A stretch of DNA of 64,000 nucleotides from Leeia aquatica. Lineage in GTDB: Bacteria > Pseudomonadota > Gammaproteobacteria > Burkholderiales > Leeiaceae. This document shows positions 35,894 to 44,625 of this stretch, piece by piece (position 1 is the first letter of the stretch; each line of letters starts with the position of its first letter). The notes beneath the pieces were generated by a model. That model did no database searches. It saw nothing but the letters and a program-made list of their open reading frames with translations, and had not been told where the DNA came from. The stretch spans positions 868,001-932,000 of the forward strand of contig NZ_JABAIM010000001.1 of assembly GCF_012641365.1 (NCBI RefSeq), written 5' to 3'. The translations under genes were made by a program, and so were the position numbers.

Positions 35894-36811
35894 TCAGGCC
35901 AGCTCGGCAAAAGCCGCCGGTTCGACCAGCGCCACATGGCGCGCGTCCGGCGCACCCCGTTTGTTGAGACCCACCAGCACCTTGCCGGGGCCACACTCAG
36001 CAATCACGCTTACCGGACGAGCGGCCAGCGCCGCCACGGTTTCCACCCAGCGCACCGGGCTGTACAGCTGTGCCACCAGCGCGGCCTTGATGGCGGCCGC
36101 ATCGCTGTGGCTGCACACGTCGACATTGTGCAGCACCGGAATCGCCGGGGTATTGATCTGAATCTGCTCCAGTGCAGCCGCCAGACGGTCGGCGGCCGGT
36201 TTCATCAGCGCGCAGTGCGAGGGTACCGACACCGGCAGCAGCAGGGCACGCTTGGCCCCCTTGGCCTTGGCCAGCTCGCAGGCACGTTCGACAGCCGCCT
36301 TGTTGCCGGCGATCACGGTCTGGCCTGCCGAATTGAAGTTGACCGGGGCCACCACCTCGCCTTGTGCCGCTTCGTCACAGGCGGCTTGCAGCACGGTGTC
36401 GTCCAGCCCGAGGATGGCAGCCATCGCGCCGGTCCCTTCCGGCACCGCCGCCTGCATGGCTTCTGCGCGCAGCCGTACCAGTTTCAGCGCGTCGGCAAAT
36501 GCCAGACTGCCCGCCGCTACCAGTGCTGCGTACTCGCCCAGGCTGTGCCCGGCCACCACGCTGGGTGCCGCGCCGCCTTGGGCCAGCCAGGCGCGGTATA
36601 CCGCCACATCGGCGGTCAGCATCAGCGGCTGGGTATTGATGGTGGCATCCAGCTGTTCCTTGGGACCATCGGCCACCATTTGCCAGACGTCAAAGCCGAG
36701 CACGGCGGAGGCTTCTGCAAAGGTGTCACGCACCACGGCCACGTCAGCAAAGGCATTCATCATGCCCACCGACTGGGAGCCTTGACCGGGAAACACAAAC
36801 GCCAAAGACAT
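35894..36811 (-). CDS. fabD: Malonyl-CoA:ACP transacylase
   Basis: Transfers malonyl groups from CoA to ACP. The 305-residue protein has FPGQGSQSVGM at the start, the active-site Ser in AGHSLGEYAAL (about residue 92), the second catalytic His in SVPSHCALM (about 201) and GPGKVLVGLNKR near the end. It lies between a DUF3617 gene and fabG, all transcribed together on the minus strand. Confidence 0.97.
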   Translation of the reverse strand: MSLAFVFPGQGSQSVGMMNAFADVAVVRDTFAEASAVLGFDVWQMVADGPKEQLDATINTQPLMLTADVAVYRAWLAQGGAAPSVVAGHSLGEYAALVAAGSLAFADALKLVRLRAEAMQAAVPEGTGAMAAILGLDDTVLQAACDEAAQGEVVAPVNFNSAGQTVIAGNKAAVERACELAKAKGAKRALLLPVSVPSHCALMKPAADRLAAALEQIQINTPAIPVLHNVDVCSHSDAAAIKAALVAQLYSPVRWVETVAALAARPVSVIAECGPGKVLVGLNKRGAPDARHVALVEPAAFAELA

Positions 36812-36830
36812 GCTTTACTCCTTGAATCCG

Positions 36831-37268
36831 TCAGGGCGCAGGGCAGTCACCCAGCCGCTGCGCGGTAAATACCGAGAGAAAGGTACCCGGTGGCCAGCCA
36901 TTGAGGCTCTGCGCCGTGGCTTCACCGTGGTAATGGGTAGAGTCATCAAACACCAGCCAGGCGGCGCCTTTGGCCGGAATCTTGCCCTCACAGCGCGCCT
37001 GCCAGCTGGCGCGATTGCCTTCTTGCTTGAACTGGCTGGTTTCACACTGCTGCTTCTGGTCACCCAGCAAACGATGCAGATCACTGCGCCACTGTTGCAG
37101 CTGAGCTTCTTCCAGACAGCGTTGCACCGATTTGGGCCGCTTGCCGATCAGGCTGTGGCTGGTCACGGTCGAGATTTCCCACAGGCCCGCCTGCAGTGGC
37201 GCGGCGGTGTCCTCGGCCCAAGCCAAGGCTGGCAGCAGCCCGAGCAGGATGAGGAGCGCTCGCAACAT
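36831..37268 (-). CDS. DUF3617-like secreted protein inserted in the fab cluster
   Basis: A 145-residue protein with a signal peptide (MLRALLILLGLLPALAWA) and the DUF3617 start PLQAGLWEISTVTS. Three later cysteines (VQRCLEE, QQCETS, ARCEGK) and a fourth in GDCPAP near the end match the Cys-rich layout of that family. The function of the family is unknown. It is unusual that it lies between fabH and fabD, with gaps of only 17 and 19 bp, so it must be on the same transcript. It would be periplasmic, unlike all its neighbours. Confidence 0.78.
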   Translation of the reverse strand: MLRALLILLGLLPALAWAEDTAAPLQAGLWEISTVTSHSLIGKRPKSVQRCLEEAQLQQWRSDLHRLLGDQKQQCETSQFKQEGNRASWQARCEGKIPAKGAAWLVFDDSTHYHGEATAQSLNGWPPGTFLSVFTAQRLGDCPAP

Positions 37269-37285
37269 GATCCGGCCCGCGCGCT

Positions 37286-38242
37286 TTACCAGCGCAGCAG
37301 AACCGCGCCCCAGGCAAAGCCGCCGCCGATGCCTTCCAGCATCACCAGATCACCGGCTTGCAGGCGACCATCACGCGCGGCTTCGTCCATCGCCAGCGGA
37401 ATGGAGGCTGCCGAGGTATTGCCATGGCGATCGACTGTGGTCACCACCTGCGACATCGGCAGGCCCAGCTTTTTGGCGGTGGCTTCCAAAATACGGATAT
37501 TGGCCTGGTGCGGGATCAGCCACTTGAGATCGGCTGCCGTCAGGTCCTGCTCGCGCAGCACCTGGTCGGCCATCTCACCCAGCGACTTCACCGCAAACTT
37601 GAACACGCCCTGCCCGTCCATGCGGACAAAAGGGTGGCCGTTGATCTGACCACTGCTGGCCTGACCCGGCACTTCCAGCAGGTGCTTGTGGCGTCCATCG
37701 GCCTTCAGCTGCGAGCTGAGGATGCCCGGCGTCTCGCTGGCTTCCAGCACCACGGCACCAGCACCATCGCCGAACAGCACGCAGGTGGTGCGGTCCGTCC
37801 AGTCGATGATGCGGGAGAAGGTATCGGCTCCGACCACCAAAGCTTTTTTCGAGCTGCCACTACGGATGAACTTCTCGGCAGTTGCAACCGCATAGACAAA
37901 ACCGGCACAGACCGCCTGAATGTCAAAAGCGACCCCGCCAAAAGCACCCAGCCGGTTTTGCAAGATAGTGGCCACACTGGGGAAAATCTGGTCTGGTGTG
38001 GTGGTGGCCACCACGATCAGATCAATCTCTTCCGCTGCGACACCCGCCGATTCCAGCGCACGCAGGCAGGCTTCAAAGGCCAGATCACTGGTCAGCTCAC
38101 CTTCGGCGGCAATGTGACGCTGACGGATACCGGAGCGAGTGACAATCCACTCATCGCTGGTATCCACCATCTTTTCCAGATCTGCGTTGTACAGCACTTT
38201 GGCCGGCAGATAGCTGCCGGTACCGGTAATCTTGGCGTACAT
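37286..38242 (-). CDS. fabH: 3-oxoacyl-ACP synthase III
   Basis: Starts fatty-acid synthesis by condensing acetyl-CoA with malonyl-ACP. It has 318 residues. The N-terminus [13 protein letters not shown], catalytic Cys in [13 protein letters not shown] (about residue 112), His in [11 protein letters not shown] (about 245) and Asn in [14 protein letters not shown] (about 274) form the intact triad. Its start overlaps the plsX stop by one base, so the two are coupled. Confidence 0.97.
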   Translation of the reverse strand: MYAKITGTGSYLPAKVLYNADLEKMVDTSDEWIVTRSGIRQRHIAAEGELTSDLAFEACLRALESAGVAAEEIDLIVVATTTPDQIFPSVATILQNRLGAFGGVAFDIQAVCAGFVYAVATAEKFIRSGSSKKALVVGADTFSRIIDWTDRTTCVLFGDGAGAVVLEASETPGILSSQLKADGRHKHLLEVPGQASSGQINGHPFVRMDGQGVFKFAVKSLGEMADQVLREQDLTAADLKWLIPHQANIRILEATAKKLGLPMSQVVTTVDRHGNTSAASIPLAMDEAARDGRLQAGDLVMLEGIGGGFAWGAVLLRW

Positions 38243-39285
38243 CAGGAGGCCTCACGGGCTGCCGCGTCACCGCTGGCAGTCGGTTGAAATTCTGCCATTT
38301 TGCCAGAAATGTGGGCGATGACGTTATGTTCCACTTCCAGCAACGCCTGCTCCAGCGCATAGCGGAACGCCAAAGCGTCTGCGCCACCGTGGCTTTTCAC
38401 TACCGTGCCGCGCAGACCGATCAGGCTGGCGCCGTTGTAACGACGCGGGTCCATACGGCGGCGGAAGGAAGACAGCGCAGGCAGAGCCAAGAGGCCCAGC
38501 AGCTTGGTCAGCCAGTTACGGTTGAACGACTCTTTCAAGGCCGCGGCAATCATTTTGGCCACGCCTTCCGAAGTCTTCAGCGAGATATTGCCGGCAAAGC
38601 CATCGGTGACCACCACATCGGTGGTGCCTTTGAAGATGTCATCACCTTCCACGTAACCATGGAAATTCAGGCCACTGTCACGCAGCAGCGCAGCCGCTTC
38701 CTTGATGGTGGCCGTGCCCTTGATGTCCTCGGTGCCCACATTGAGCAGGCCTACCGTCGGCTCGGGCTTGTTCAGCAAGGCGGAGGCCAGCATGGCCCCC
38801 ATCACGCCGAACTGCAGTAGGTGCAGGGGCTCGGAATCAATATTGGCACCCAGATCCAGCACCACACTGTTGCCCTGCATATTGGGCATCAGCTTGGCGA
38901 TGGCCGGTCGATCCACCCCCGGCAGCATCTTCAGCACAAAGCGGCTGGTGGCCATCAGCGCGCCGGTATTACCGGCAGAAACACAGGCCTGGGCGCGCCC
39001 TTCCTTCACCATATTGATGGCGATGCGCATCGAGGACTGTTTCTTGTTCTTCAGCGCAGACTGTGGCGATTCGTCCATGCCCACCACTTCGGTGGCGGGT
39101 TCGAGTGACAGGCGGTCGGTCGGCACATCCTTGTGACGGCGCAATTCAGCCGACATGGCGTCCGGCATGCCTACCAGAATCACGTGGATAGCAGGATGTT
39201 GCTGCAGAAAGCGCAGAACTGCGGCGATCGTAACCCGACAACCGTGATCGCCACCCATGGCGTCAACGGCAATGGTGATATTCAT
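38242..39285 (-). CDS. plsX: Phosphate acyltransferase PlsX
   Basis: Converts acyl-ACP to acyl-phosphate, which PlsY uses to start phospholipid synthesis; peripheral membrane enzyme of 347 residues. [13 protein letters not shown] at the start, AMGGD-type phosphate loop, [12 protein letters not shown] (about 101-112), [11 protein letters not shown] and [17 protein letters not shown] are diagnostic. It leads into fabH and follows rpmF, the classic rpmF-plsX-fab order. Confidence 0.97.
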   Translation of the reverse strand: MNITIAVDAMGGDHGCRVTIAAVLRFLQQHPAIHVILVGMPDAMSAELRRHKDVPTDRLSLEPATEVVGMDESPQSALKNKKQSSMRIAINMVKEGRAQACVSAGNTGALMATSRFVLKMLPGVDRPAIAKLMPNMQGNSVVLDLGANIDSEPLHLLQFGVMGAMLASALLNKPEPTVGLLNVGTEDIKGTATIKEAAALLRDSGLNFHGYVEGDDIFKGTTDVVVTDGFAGNISLKTSEGVAKMIAAALKESFNRNWLTKLLGLLALPALSSFRRRMDPRRYNGASLIGLRGTVVKSHGGADALAFRYALEQALLEVEHNVIAHISGKMAEFQPTASGDAAAREAS

Positions 39286-39411
39286 CGAGCAGAGGCAGGC
39301 GAGAAATGAGAGGGAGGGAACTGCGGGCGGGTCGTGCCCTGGGGACCGTTACCGGTCCGGACATGACACCGCCGCCACAGCGGGCCGCGCAAGGCGGCAG
39401 GACCAGCAGGC

Positions 39412-39591
39412 TTACTCGCCCTTGGTCTTCAGGACCTTGCGGCCACGGTAGTAGCCGTTCGGGCTGACGTGGTGACGCAGGTGCACTTCACCGGACACCG
39501 GCTCAACAGCCAGCGGCGGGGTGGTCAGAAAGTCGTGGGCGCGGTGCATGCCACGCTTGGACGGGGATTTTTTGTTCTGTTGAACGGCCAT
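39412..39591 (-). CDS. rpmF: 50S ribosomal protein L32
   Basis: The 59-residue product reads [20 protein letters not shown], then a region ending [14 protein letters not shown], which is L32. In this version the four zinc-binding cysteines found in some L32 proteins are absent, as is common in proteobacteria. It is too short for many ORF thresholds. AAGGAGTCATC lies before the ATG. It separates yceD from plsX, the usual position. Confidence 0.96.
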   Translation of the reverse strand: MAVQQNKKSPSKRGMHRAHDFLTTPPLAVEPVSGEVHLRHHVSPNGYYRGRKVLKTKGE

Positions 39592-39657
39592 GATGACTCC
39601 TTAGACTAAATCGGCTGCGATTGCAGTTACCGCCCGCAACCGGCGCCAGCGACCGGC

Positions 39658-40155
39658 TCAGTGCCGGGTTTTCAATTTCGCCAGCACCGCAAACGGATTC
39701 GGCTTTTCTTTTTCTGCGACCGCACCCGCTGCCGCAGCAATGTCGACACACTGTTCGTGCCTGGGGGCAAACGAGAGGTTAAGCAGCACCTCATCTTCCA
39801 CCCAGGTCAATACGTCAAAAGCTGCCTCGACCAGCACAGCATCTTCGTCATCACTGTCGTACTCTTCCACCTGCTCCTGCGTCTTCACCACCACCAGACG
39901 GTTTTGGCTCGACACCGCATGGGTGAACGGTTGCAGACAGCGCTGGCATACCTGGCACACGTCGGTTTCCACCGAGATGTCCAGCACCGGCAAGCGCAAG
40001 GCGTTGACACCACCCTGCACCACAAACCTGACTTCGCCGTCGGTACGTGACAAACTGGCGGCCAGCCGTGGCAGCTGCTGGAGCGGCACGCGGCCTTCCA
40101 GACGTTGCTTGCCCTCGGCAAAGGCGAGGTTATGGATGACGAACTGTTCTGACAT
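39658..40155 (-). CDS. yceD: YceD/DUF177 family protein (23S rRNA accumulation)
   Basis: A 165-residue cytoplasmic protein upstream of rpmF. The DUF177 hallmark CQVCQRCLQPFTHAVSSQNRLV-type region is visible near residues 68-88 with two close cysteines, followed by an acidic stretch (EEYDSDDEDAV) and a third Cys in HEQCVDIA. In E. coli and plants the family is needed for normal 23S rRNA levels. Conserved pairing with rpmF supports the assignment. Confidence 0.9.
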   Translation of the reverse strand: MSEQFVIHNLAFAEGKQRLEGRVPLQQLPRLAASLSRTDGEVRFVVQGGVNALRLPVLDISVETDVCQVCQRCLQPFTHAVSSQNRLVVVKTQEQVEEYDSDDEDAVLVEAAFDVLTWVEDEVLLNLSFAPRHEQCVDIAAAAGAVAEKEKPNPFAVLAKLKTRH

Positions 40156-40213
40156 AAACGCGGCATGATATAATCAGCGCCCTTGATTGTCAAAGCCTTT
40201 CACGCCCCGCCCC

Positions 40214-40804
40214 ATGTCTCCCACGCTGGTTCTGGCCTCTACCTCCACCTACCGCCGCGAGCTGCTGGCACGGCTGCAGTTGCCGTTTGACGTTGCCCGC
40301 CCGGATGTCGATGAAACCCCGCTGCCCGGCGAGCGCGCCGAGCAGACGGCACTGCGCCTGGCAGAAGCCAAAGCCCGCGCCGTGGCACCACGCTTTCCCG
40401 GCAGCCTGATCATCGGGTCCGACCAGGTTGCCTTGCTGGACGGCGAGCAACTGGGCAAGCCCGGCCACCACGCGGCTGCCGTGGCCCAGCTGCAGAAGAT
40501 GCGGGGCCGCCGGGTGGTGTTTCACACCGCGCTGGCCTTGCTCGACAGCCGCAGCGGTGTGGCCGAGGTGGTGGATGTACCGTATGAAGTACAGCTGCGC
40601 ACCTACTCAGATGAACTGATCGAGCGCTATCTGCGCACCGAGCAACCGTATGACTGCGCCGGCAGCGCCAAGACCGAAGGACTGGGTGTCGCCCTGATTG
40701 AATGGATGCGGGGTGACGACCCTTCCGCACTGGTCGGTCTCCCCTTGATGGCGCTGACCACCCTGCTACAACGCGCCGGGCTGCCACCGCTGGGGGTGAT
40801 ATGA
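40214..40804 (+). CDS. Maf-family nucleotide pyrophosphatase (YceF type)
   Basis: House-cleaning pyrophosphatase of 196 residues that hydrolyses non-canonical nucleoside triphosphates; the YceF subgroup prefers 7-methyl-GTP. Motifs: LVLASTSTYRRELLARL (about 4-20), DVDETPLPGE, IIGSDQVALLDG with the catalytic Asp, and GSAKTEGLGVALIEWMRGDD, the YceF-type ending. ATG 40214 is chosen although no strong ribosome site is visible. Its stop overlaps the next gene by 4 bp. Confidence 0.9.
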   Translation: MSPTLVLASTSTYRRELLARLQLPFDVARPDVDETPLPGERAEQTALRLAEAKARAVAPRFPGSLIIGSDQVALLDGEQLGKPGHHAAAVAQLQKMRGRRVVFHTALALLDSRSGVAEVVDVPYEVQLRTYSDELIERYLRTEQPYDCAGSAKTEGLGVALIEWMRGDDPSALVGLPLMALTTLLQRAGLPPLGVI

Positions 40805-41514
40805 GCTACGGCACCCTGTATCTGATCCCGACCCCGCTGGGCGAAGGCGCACCACCGGAAGCGGTATTGCCCGCCAGTGCGCTGGCCATCACCCGCCAGC
40901 TGCAGCACTTTGTGGTGGAGCATCCGAAAACCGCTCGCGCCTGCCTCAAGCTGATGGGCACCGCCCTGCCCCTGCAGCAACTCAGCATGCAGACGCTGAA
41001 TGAGCATACTGCTGCCAAGGACGTGGAGCCCTTGCTGGCCCCGCTGCTGGCGGGCCAGGATGTGGGCCTGCTGTCGGAGGCCGGTTGCCCGGCGGTGGCG
41101 GACCCCGGTGCGCAACTGGTGGCACTGGCCCATCAGCGGCAGATCCCGGTACGACCTCTGGTGGGCCCGTCTTCGCTGTTGCTGGCCTTGATGGCCAGCG
41201 GCCTGAATGGCCAGCGCTTCTCGTTTCAGGGCTATTTGCCTGCCCAGCCTGCCGAGCGTCAGCAACGCCTGCAACAACTGGAGCAGCACTCACGCCGTCA
41301 GCAGGAAACCATCCTGTTCATCGAGACCCCATACCGCAATGCGGCGATGCTGGAGAGCCTGCTGCAAACCTTGCAGCCGGACACCCGCCTGTGCGTGGCC
41401 ACCGACCTGACGCTACCGAGTGAGCACATCCTCACCCGCAGGGTGGCTGACTGGCGGTCGCAGCCCCGCCCGGAGCTGAACAAGCGGCCCAGCATTTTCC
41501 TGTTTTTGGCCTGA
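40801..41514 (+). CDS. SAM-dependent methyltransferase, RsmI/tetrapyrrole methylase-like
   Basis: A 237-residue protein of the tetrapyrrole-methylase fold: GTLYLIPTPLGEGA at the start, VGLLSEAGCPAVADPGAQLV (about 83-102) and GPSSLLLALMASGLNGQRFSFQGYLP-type loop, then LFIETPYRN. The resemblance is to RsmI, which methylates C1402 of 16S rRNA, but this is the shorter RsmI-like paralogue group that often sits next to maf; the substrate is not certain. ATGA overlap with maf indicates coupling. Confidence 0.85.
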   Translation: MSYGTLYLIPTPLGEGAPPEAVLPASALAITRQLQHFVVEHPKTARACLKLMGTALPLQQLSMQTLNEHTAAKDVEPLLAPLLAGQDVGLLSEAGCPAVADPGAQLVALAHQRQIPVRPLVGPSSLLLALMASGLNGQRFSFQGYLPAQPAERQQRLQQLEQHSRRQQETILFIETPYRNAAMLESLLQTLQPDTRLCVATDLTLPSEHILTRRVADWRSQPRPELNKRPSIFLFLA

Positions 41515-41527
41515 TACTGTATTGCTC

Positions 41528-42274
41528 TTACTGCGCACTGAGCGGCGGCAAGGCACTATCTAGCTGAGTCATGACCGCATCAGGCACCTGCTTGCTGCAC
41601 ATCAGATAGCGCAGATTGCCTGGTGGCATATCCGTAAAGGTCAGCCGGGCCAATGCCACTTTGGGCGCATTGGCCTGCGGGCTGACACGCAACACGTGTT
41701 GATAATAGTCCAGCTCTTCCGGGTTAAGCGGAACCAGCTCTACCCGTTGGAATTGCAGCTTACGCAAAGCCTGCAGCACATCACTGGAGCGATCCACGTC
41801 CGCCCCCATCCCCTGCAGTAGTGCATCCAGCGGCGCACCATAGACAAAACCGTCCACCACTCCGACCCGTGGTGGCGCCGGGCGGGTCAGCAACTCGCTG
41901 ACCCGCGCAATGCCGCTCCAGTGCGCCACATGCTCTGGCAGGCTGGCAAATACAATGGGCTGGTCCCGATGCAGAGGCCGGCTAAAGCGGGCAAAGCCTC
42001 GTCGCTCATCATTCATGAACCAGCCGATGGAGCACACGGGAAAAGCGTTCACTCGTATCTCTTCAAGTGCCCGCCGCGCCGGGCGAGCCACATAAACTGC
42101 AGACAACCCGCCCTTGGACAACGCTTGCCGCACCCGTTGCAACAGGAAGCCCGCAGGCAGACCACGCTCATCCGTATAGTAATAAGGTGGTTTTTCGATG
42201 TAGGTGATGGTCAAAGGCTCCGCCGCCCATGCCATCGGGCTGATCGCCAGCAGCAAGAATGCCCGTTTCAGCAT
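41528..42274 (-). CDS. Orphan periplasmic substrate-binding protein
   Basis: Type-3 solute-binding fold, 248 residues. ATG 42274 has AGGAGG six nt upstream and gives a signal peptide MLKRAFLLLAISPMAWA; the ATG at 42280 abuts that ribosome site and is unlikely. The mature start LTITYIEKPPYYYTDERGLPAGFLL is typical. No transport genes are nearby. Its sequence differs from the other orphan binding protein at 10.6 kb. Ligand and partner unknown. Confidence 0.78.
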   Translation of the reverse strand: MLKRAFLLLAISPMAWAAEPLTITYIEKPPYYYTDERGLPAGFLLQRVRQALSKGGLSAVYVARPARRALEEIRVNAFPVCSIGWFMNDERRGFARFSRPLHRDQPIVFASLPEHVAHWSGIARVSELLTRPAPPRVGVVDGFVYGAPLDALLQGMGADVDRSSDVLQALRKLQFQRVELVPLNPEELDYYQHVLRVSPQANAPKVALARLTFTDMPPGNLRYLMCSKQVPDAVMTQLDSALPPLSAQ

Positions 42275-42325
42275 ACCCATCCTCCTGCCATGAGTATGGT
42301 CCAGCGGGTGACATTTTCCCAGCGT

Positions 42326-42715
42326 TCAGACATCCTGATTGCGCATGAAATCTGCCGTGCGAAACAGTGCTTCCTCCAAATGACTGCGCAAGGCGTCTTC
42401 CATGGCCACCTCGTTCATGGCTTTGAGCATGCAGTACATCCACTGATCACGCCCGCTGCTGTCAATGGCAAACGGCAGGTGCCGGGCACGCAGCATGGGA
42501 TGGCCAAAACGCTCAATGTACAGATTCGGTCCGCCCAGCCAGCCCGACAGGAACATGAACAGCTTATCGGCAGAATGGGTCAGGTCTGCCGGGTGCATGT
42601 CACGCACGGCTTTCGCTACCGGATCGGTATCCATGATGGCGTAAAAGCGGTCCACCAGCTGGCGCAGCACGGCTTCGCCGCCCAGCAGTTGATAAGGCGA
42701 TAATTCAGTCGACAT
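42326..42715 (-). CDS. Group II truncated haemoglobin
   Basis: A 129-residue 2-on-2 globin. LLGGEAVLRQLVDRFYAIMD near the start, KLFMFLSGWLGGPNLYIERFGHPMLRARHLPF with the proximal His in GHPMLRARH (about 70-78), and DQWMYCMLKAM place it in the TrHbO-like group. Family members bind oxygen or nitric oxide and aid respiration or NO detoxification. It lies 15 bp after a SirB2 gene on the same strand, so the two are probably co-transcribed. Confidence 0.92.
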   Translation of the reverse strand: MSTELSPYQLLGGEAVLRQLVDRFYAIMDTDPVAKAVRDMHPADLTHSADKLFMFLSGWLGGPNLYIERFGHPMLRARHLPFAIDSSGRDQWMYCMLKAMNEVAMEDALRSHLEEALFRTADFMRNQDV

Positions 42716-42730
42716 CCATCACACCCGGGT

Positions 42731-43123
42731 CTAAGCCATCAAACGCGAGAAATCCGGTACGGGTGACTTGCTCAACGCTACCAGCACCATATAGAAGAAC
42801 ACACAGACCGCCAGCACCCAGCACACCAGACGCTGGGCATGTGTCTTGCCACGCTTGAGCGCAAAGGTGCCCAGGCCGATATAGGCCAGCAGGGCAAAGA
42901 ACTTGGCGGTCAGCCAGGGCTGCATGAACGGATACATGCCGCTCAGCACCATCAGCGCGATCGCTGCAGACAGCAATACGGTATCGATCACATGCGGCAC
43001 AATGCGCACCCAGCGGTAAGCCAGCCGGGGGGATTCCTGCAGCATCCAGACGCCCCGCAGCAGGAACAGGCTGCCGGACAAGGCAACCGCCAACAGATGA
43101 AGATGTTTGATGGCTGAGTACAT
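42731..43123 (-). CDS. SirB2-family inner-membrane protein
   Basis: About 130 residues with four hydrophobic segments: LHLLAVALSGSLFLLRG, PHVIDTVLLSAAIALMVL, WLTAKFFALLAYIGLGTFAL and VCWVLAVCVFFYMVLVAL. The HxxxVxxSxxxFxxRG and PHxxDTxLLxxA patterns are typical SirB2. ATG 43123 follows GAGGGGCC. Function unclear; members often neighbour globins or haem-related genes. Confidence 0.85.
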   Translation of the reverse strand: MYSAIKHLHLLAVALSGSLFLLRGVWMLQESPRLAYRWVRIVPHVIDTVLLSAAIALMVLSGMYPFMQPWLTAKFFALLAYIGLGTFALKRGKTHAQRLVCWVLAVCVFFYMVLVALSKSPVPDFSRLMA

Positions 43124-43341
43124 GGCCCCTCCACTCGGTCGATAAACAGGGCGCACTGTACCATTTTGCATCACGACCCGACCAGTCTATCCGCTCCTGC
43201 CTGCAGGAGCATTGGACAGCCACTTGCATCTGGCTTTAACATTTCTGACCAACAAGCCAGTTAAATTTTGCAAACAGCATAAATGTCTGCTATGACCTTC
43301 AAGTACCCCCTCCGCTCGTACAAGAGGTTCGCCCACTGATC

Positions 43342-44625
43342 ATGTCCGACAGCGAAGCACAATTCGTTGACATCGCCCGATTGCGCATCGGTTTGTACAT
43401 CCACCTGGACCTGGGCTGGATGGCGCACCCGTTTTCGCTCAACAGTTTCAAGATTCGCACGGAAGAACAGATCGAGATCATCCGCAATCTGGGACTGGAA
43501 CGTATCCGCTATGACCCAGCCCGCAGCGACGCTCAGCCGCTGGCGGAGCCCGGTCATGACACAATCAAACCCATCGTCGCTACCGAAGCCAGCCCGGTCG
43601 AGAATCCTGAGATCAAGGCCAAGCGTGCCCGCCGTGAACGACTGGATCAGCAACGCGCCAGCCTGGCGGCCTGTGAGCGGCAGTTTGGTGAAGCAAGCAG
43701 GCAATTCAAACTGGTCAGCAAGCAGGCCAATACCTCCCCCGAGCAGGCACGGCAACTCTCCGAGCAATTGATTGGTGGGTTTGTTGATGACCTCACAGGC
43801 GATCAGGAAGCAGCCATCCGGCTGCTGTCTGAGAAAACTGGCGAAGAGGGGGCACTGCATGCCCTGAACGTCACCATCCTGTCCTTGCTGCTGGGTAAGG
43901 CCTGCGGGCTGGAACGGCAAGCCATGGCTGACCTCGGCATGGGCGCACTGCTGCATGACATCGGCAAGATTGAATTACCTGACCGGGTCCGTCATCTGGA
44001 CGATCATTTCAATCACGCCGAGCGTGAGCTCTACCAGACCCACGTCAGCCAGGGCATTGCGCTGGGGCGTCGCATGGGCCTGTCCGCCCCGACCTTGCTC
44101 ACGCTGGCCCAGCATCATGAGCATGCCGATGGCAGCGGCTTTCCGCAACGGGCCAAGAGCGACAAGATCAGTCCGGCAGCCCGCATTGTGGCGCTGGTCA
44201 ATCGCTATGACAATCTGTGCAACCCGGCCAACCCGGCGCAGGCACTGACCCCGCATGAAGTCCTGCGCAGCCTGTTTGCGCAGCAGCGAAATCACTTCGA
44301 CGCCACCATTCTCAACAGTTTTATCCGCATGATGGGTGTCTACCCGCCAGGCTCGGTGGTACAGCTGGAAGATGAGCGTTATGCACTGGTGGTATCGGTC
44401 AACGCCGCTCGGCCGCTCAAGCCCCATATTGTGGTGCATGATCGTGAGGTGCCGCGCGAGGATTGCATTGTGCTGGACCTGGAAAATGAGCCCGACTTGT
44501 CGATCAAGCGCAGCTTGAAGCCCACGCAGTTGCCGCGTCCGGTGTTTGATTACCTCTCGCCCCGCAAGCGCATGTGTTACTTCTTTGAGCGCGGTCGTGA
44601 GGCGGCCTCAGGGACACCACCATGA
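43342..44625 (+). CDS. HD-GYP cyclic-di-GMP phosphodiesterase with DUF3391
   Basis: Degrades cyclic-di-GMP. The 427-residue protein has the N-terminal DUF3391 (VDIARLRIGLYIHLDLGWMAHPF), a charged linker (about 75-135) likely to be helical, and an HD-GYP domain: GALLHDIGKIELPD (about 213-226), THVSQGIALG, HHEHADGSGFP (about 261-271) with the GYP tyrosine replaced by Phe, and ARIVALVNRYDNLCN. Metal ligands are intact. Its last four bases overlap the start of the PAS-GGDEF-EAL gene, so both c-di-GMP proteins are made together. Confidence 0.92.
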   Translation: MSDSEAQFVDIARLRIGLYIHLDLGWMAHPFSLNSFKIRTEEQIEIIRNLGLERIRYDPARSDAQPLAEPGHDTIKPIVATEASPVENPEIKAKRARRERLDQQRASLAACERQFGEASRQFKLVSKQANTSPEQARQLSEQLIGGFVDDLTGDQEAAIRLLSEKTGEEGALHALNVTILSLLLGKACGLERQAMADLGMGALLHDIGKIELPDRVRHLDDHFNHAERELYQTHVSQGIALGRRMGLSAPTLLTLAQHHEHADGSGFPQRAKSDKISPAARIVALVNRYDNLCNPANPAQALTPHEVLRSLFAQQRNHFDATILNSFIRMMGVYPPGSVVQLEDERYALVVSVNAARPLKPHIVVHDREVPREDCIVLDLENEPDLSIKRSLKPTQLPRPVFDYLSPRKRMCYFFERGREAASGTPP

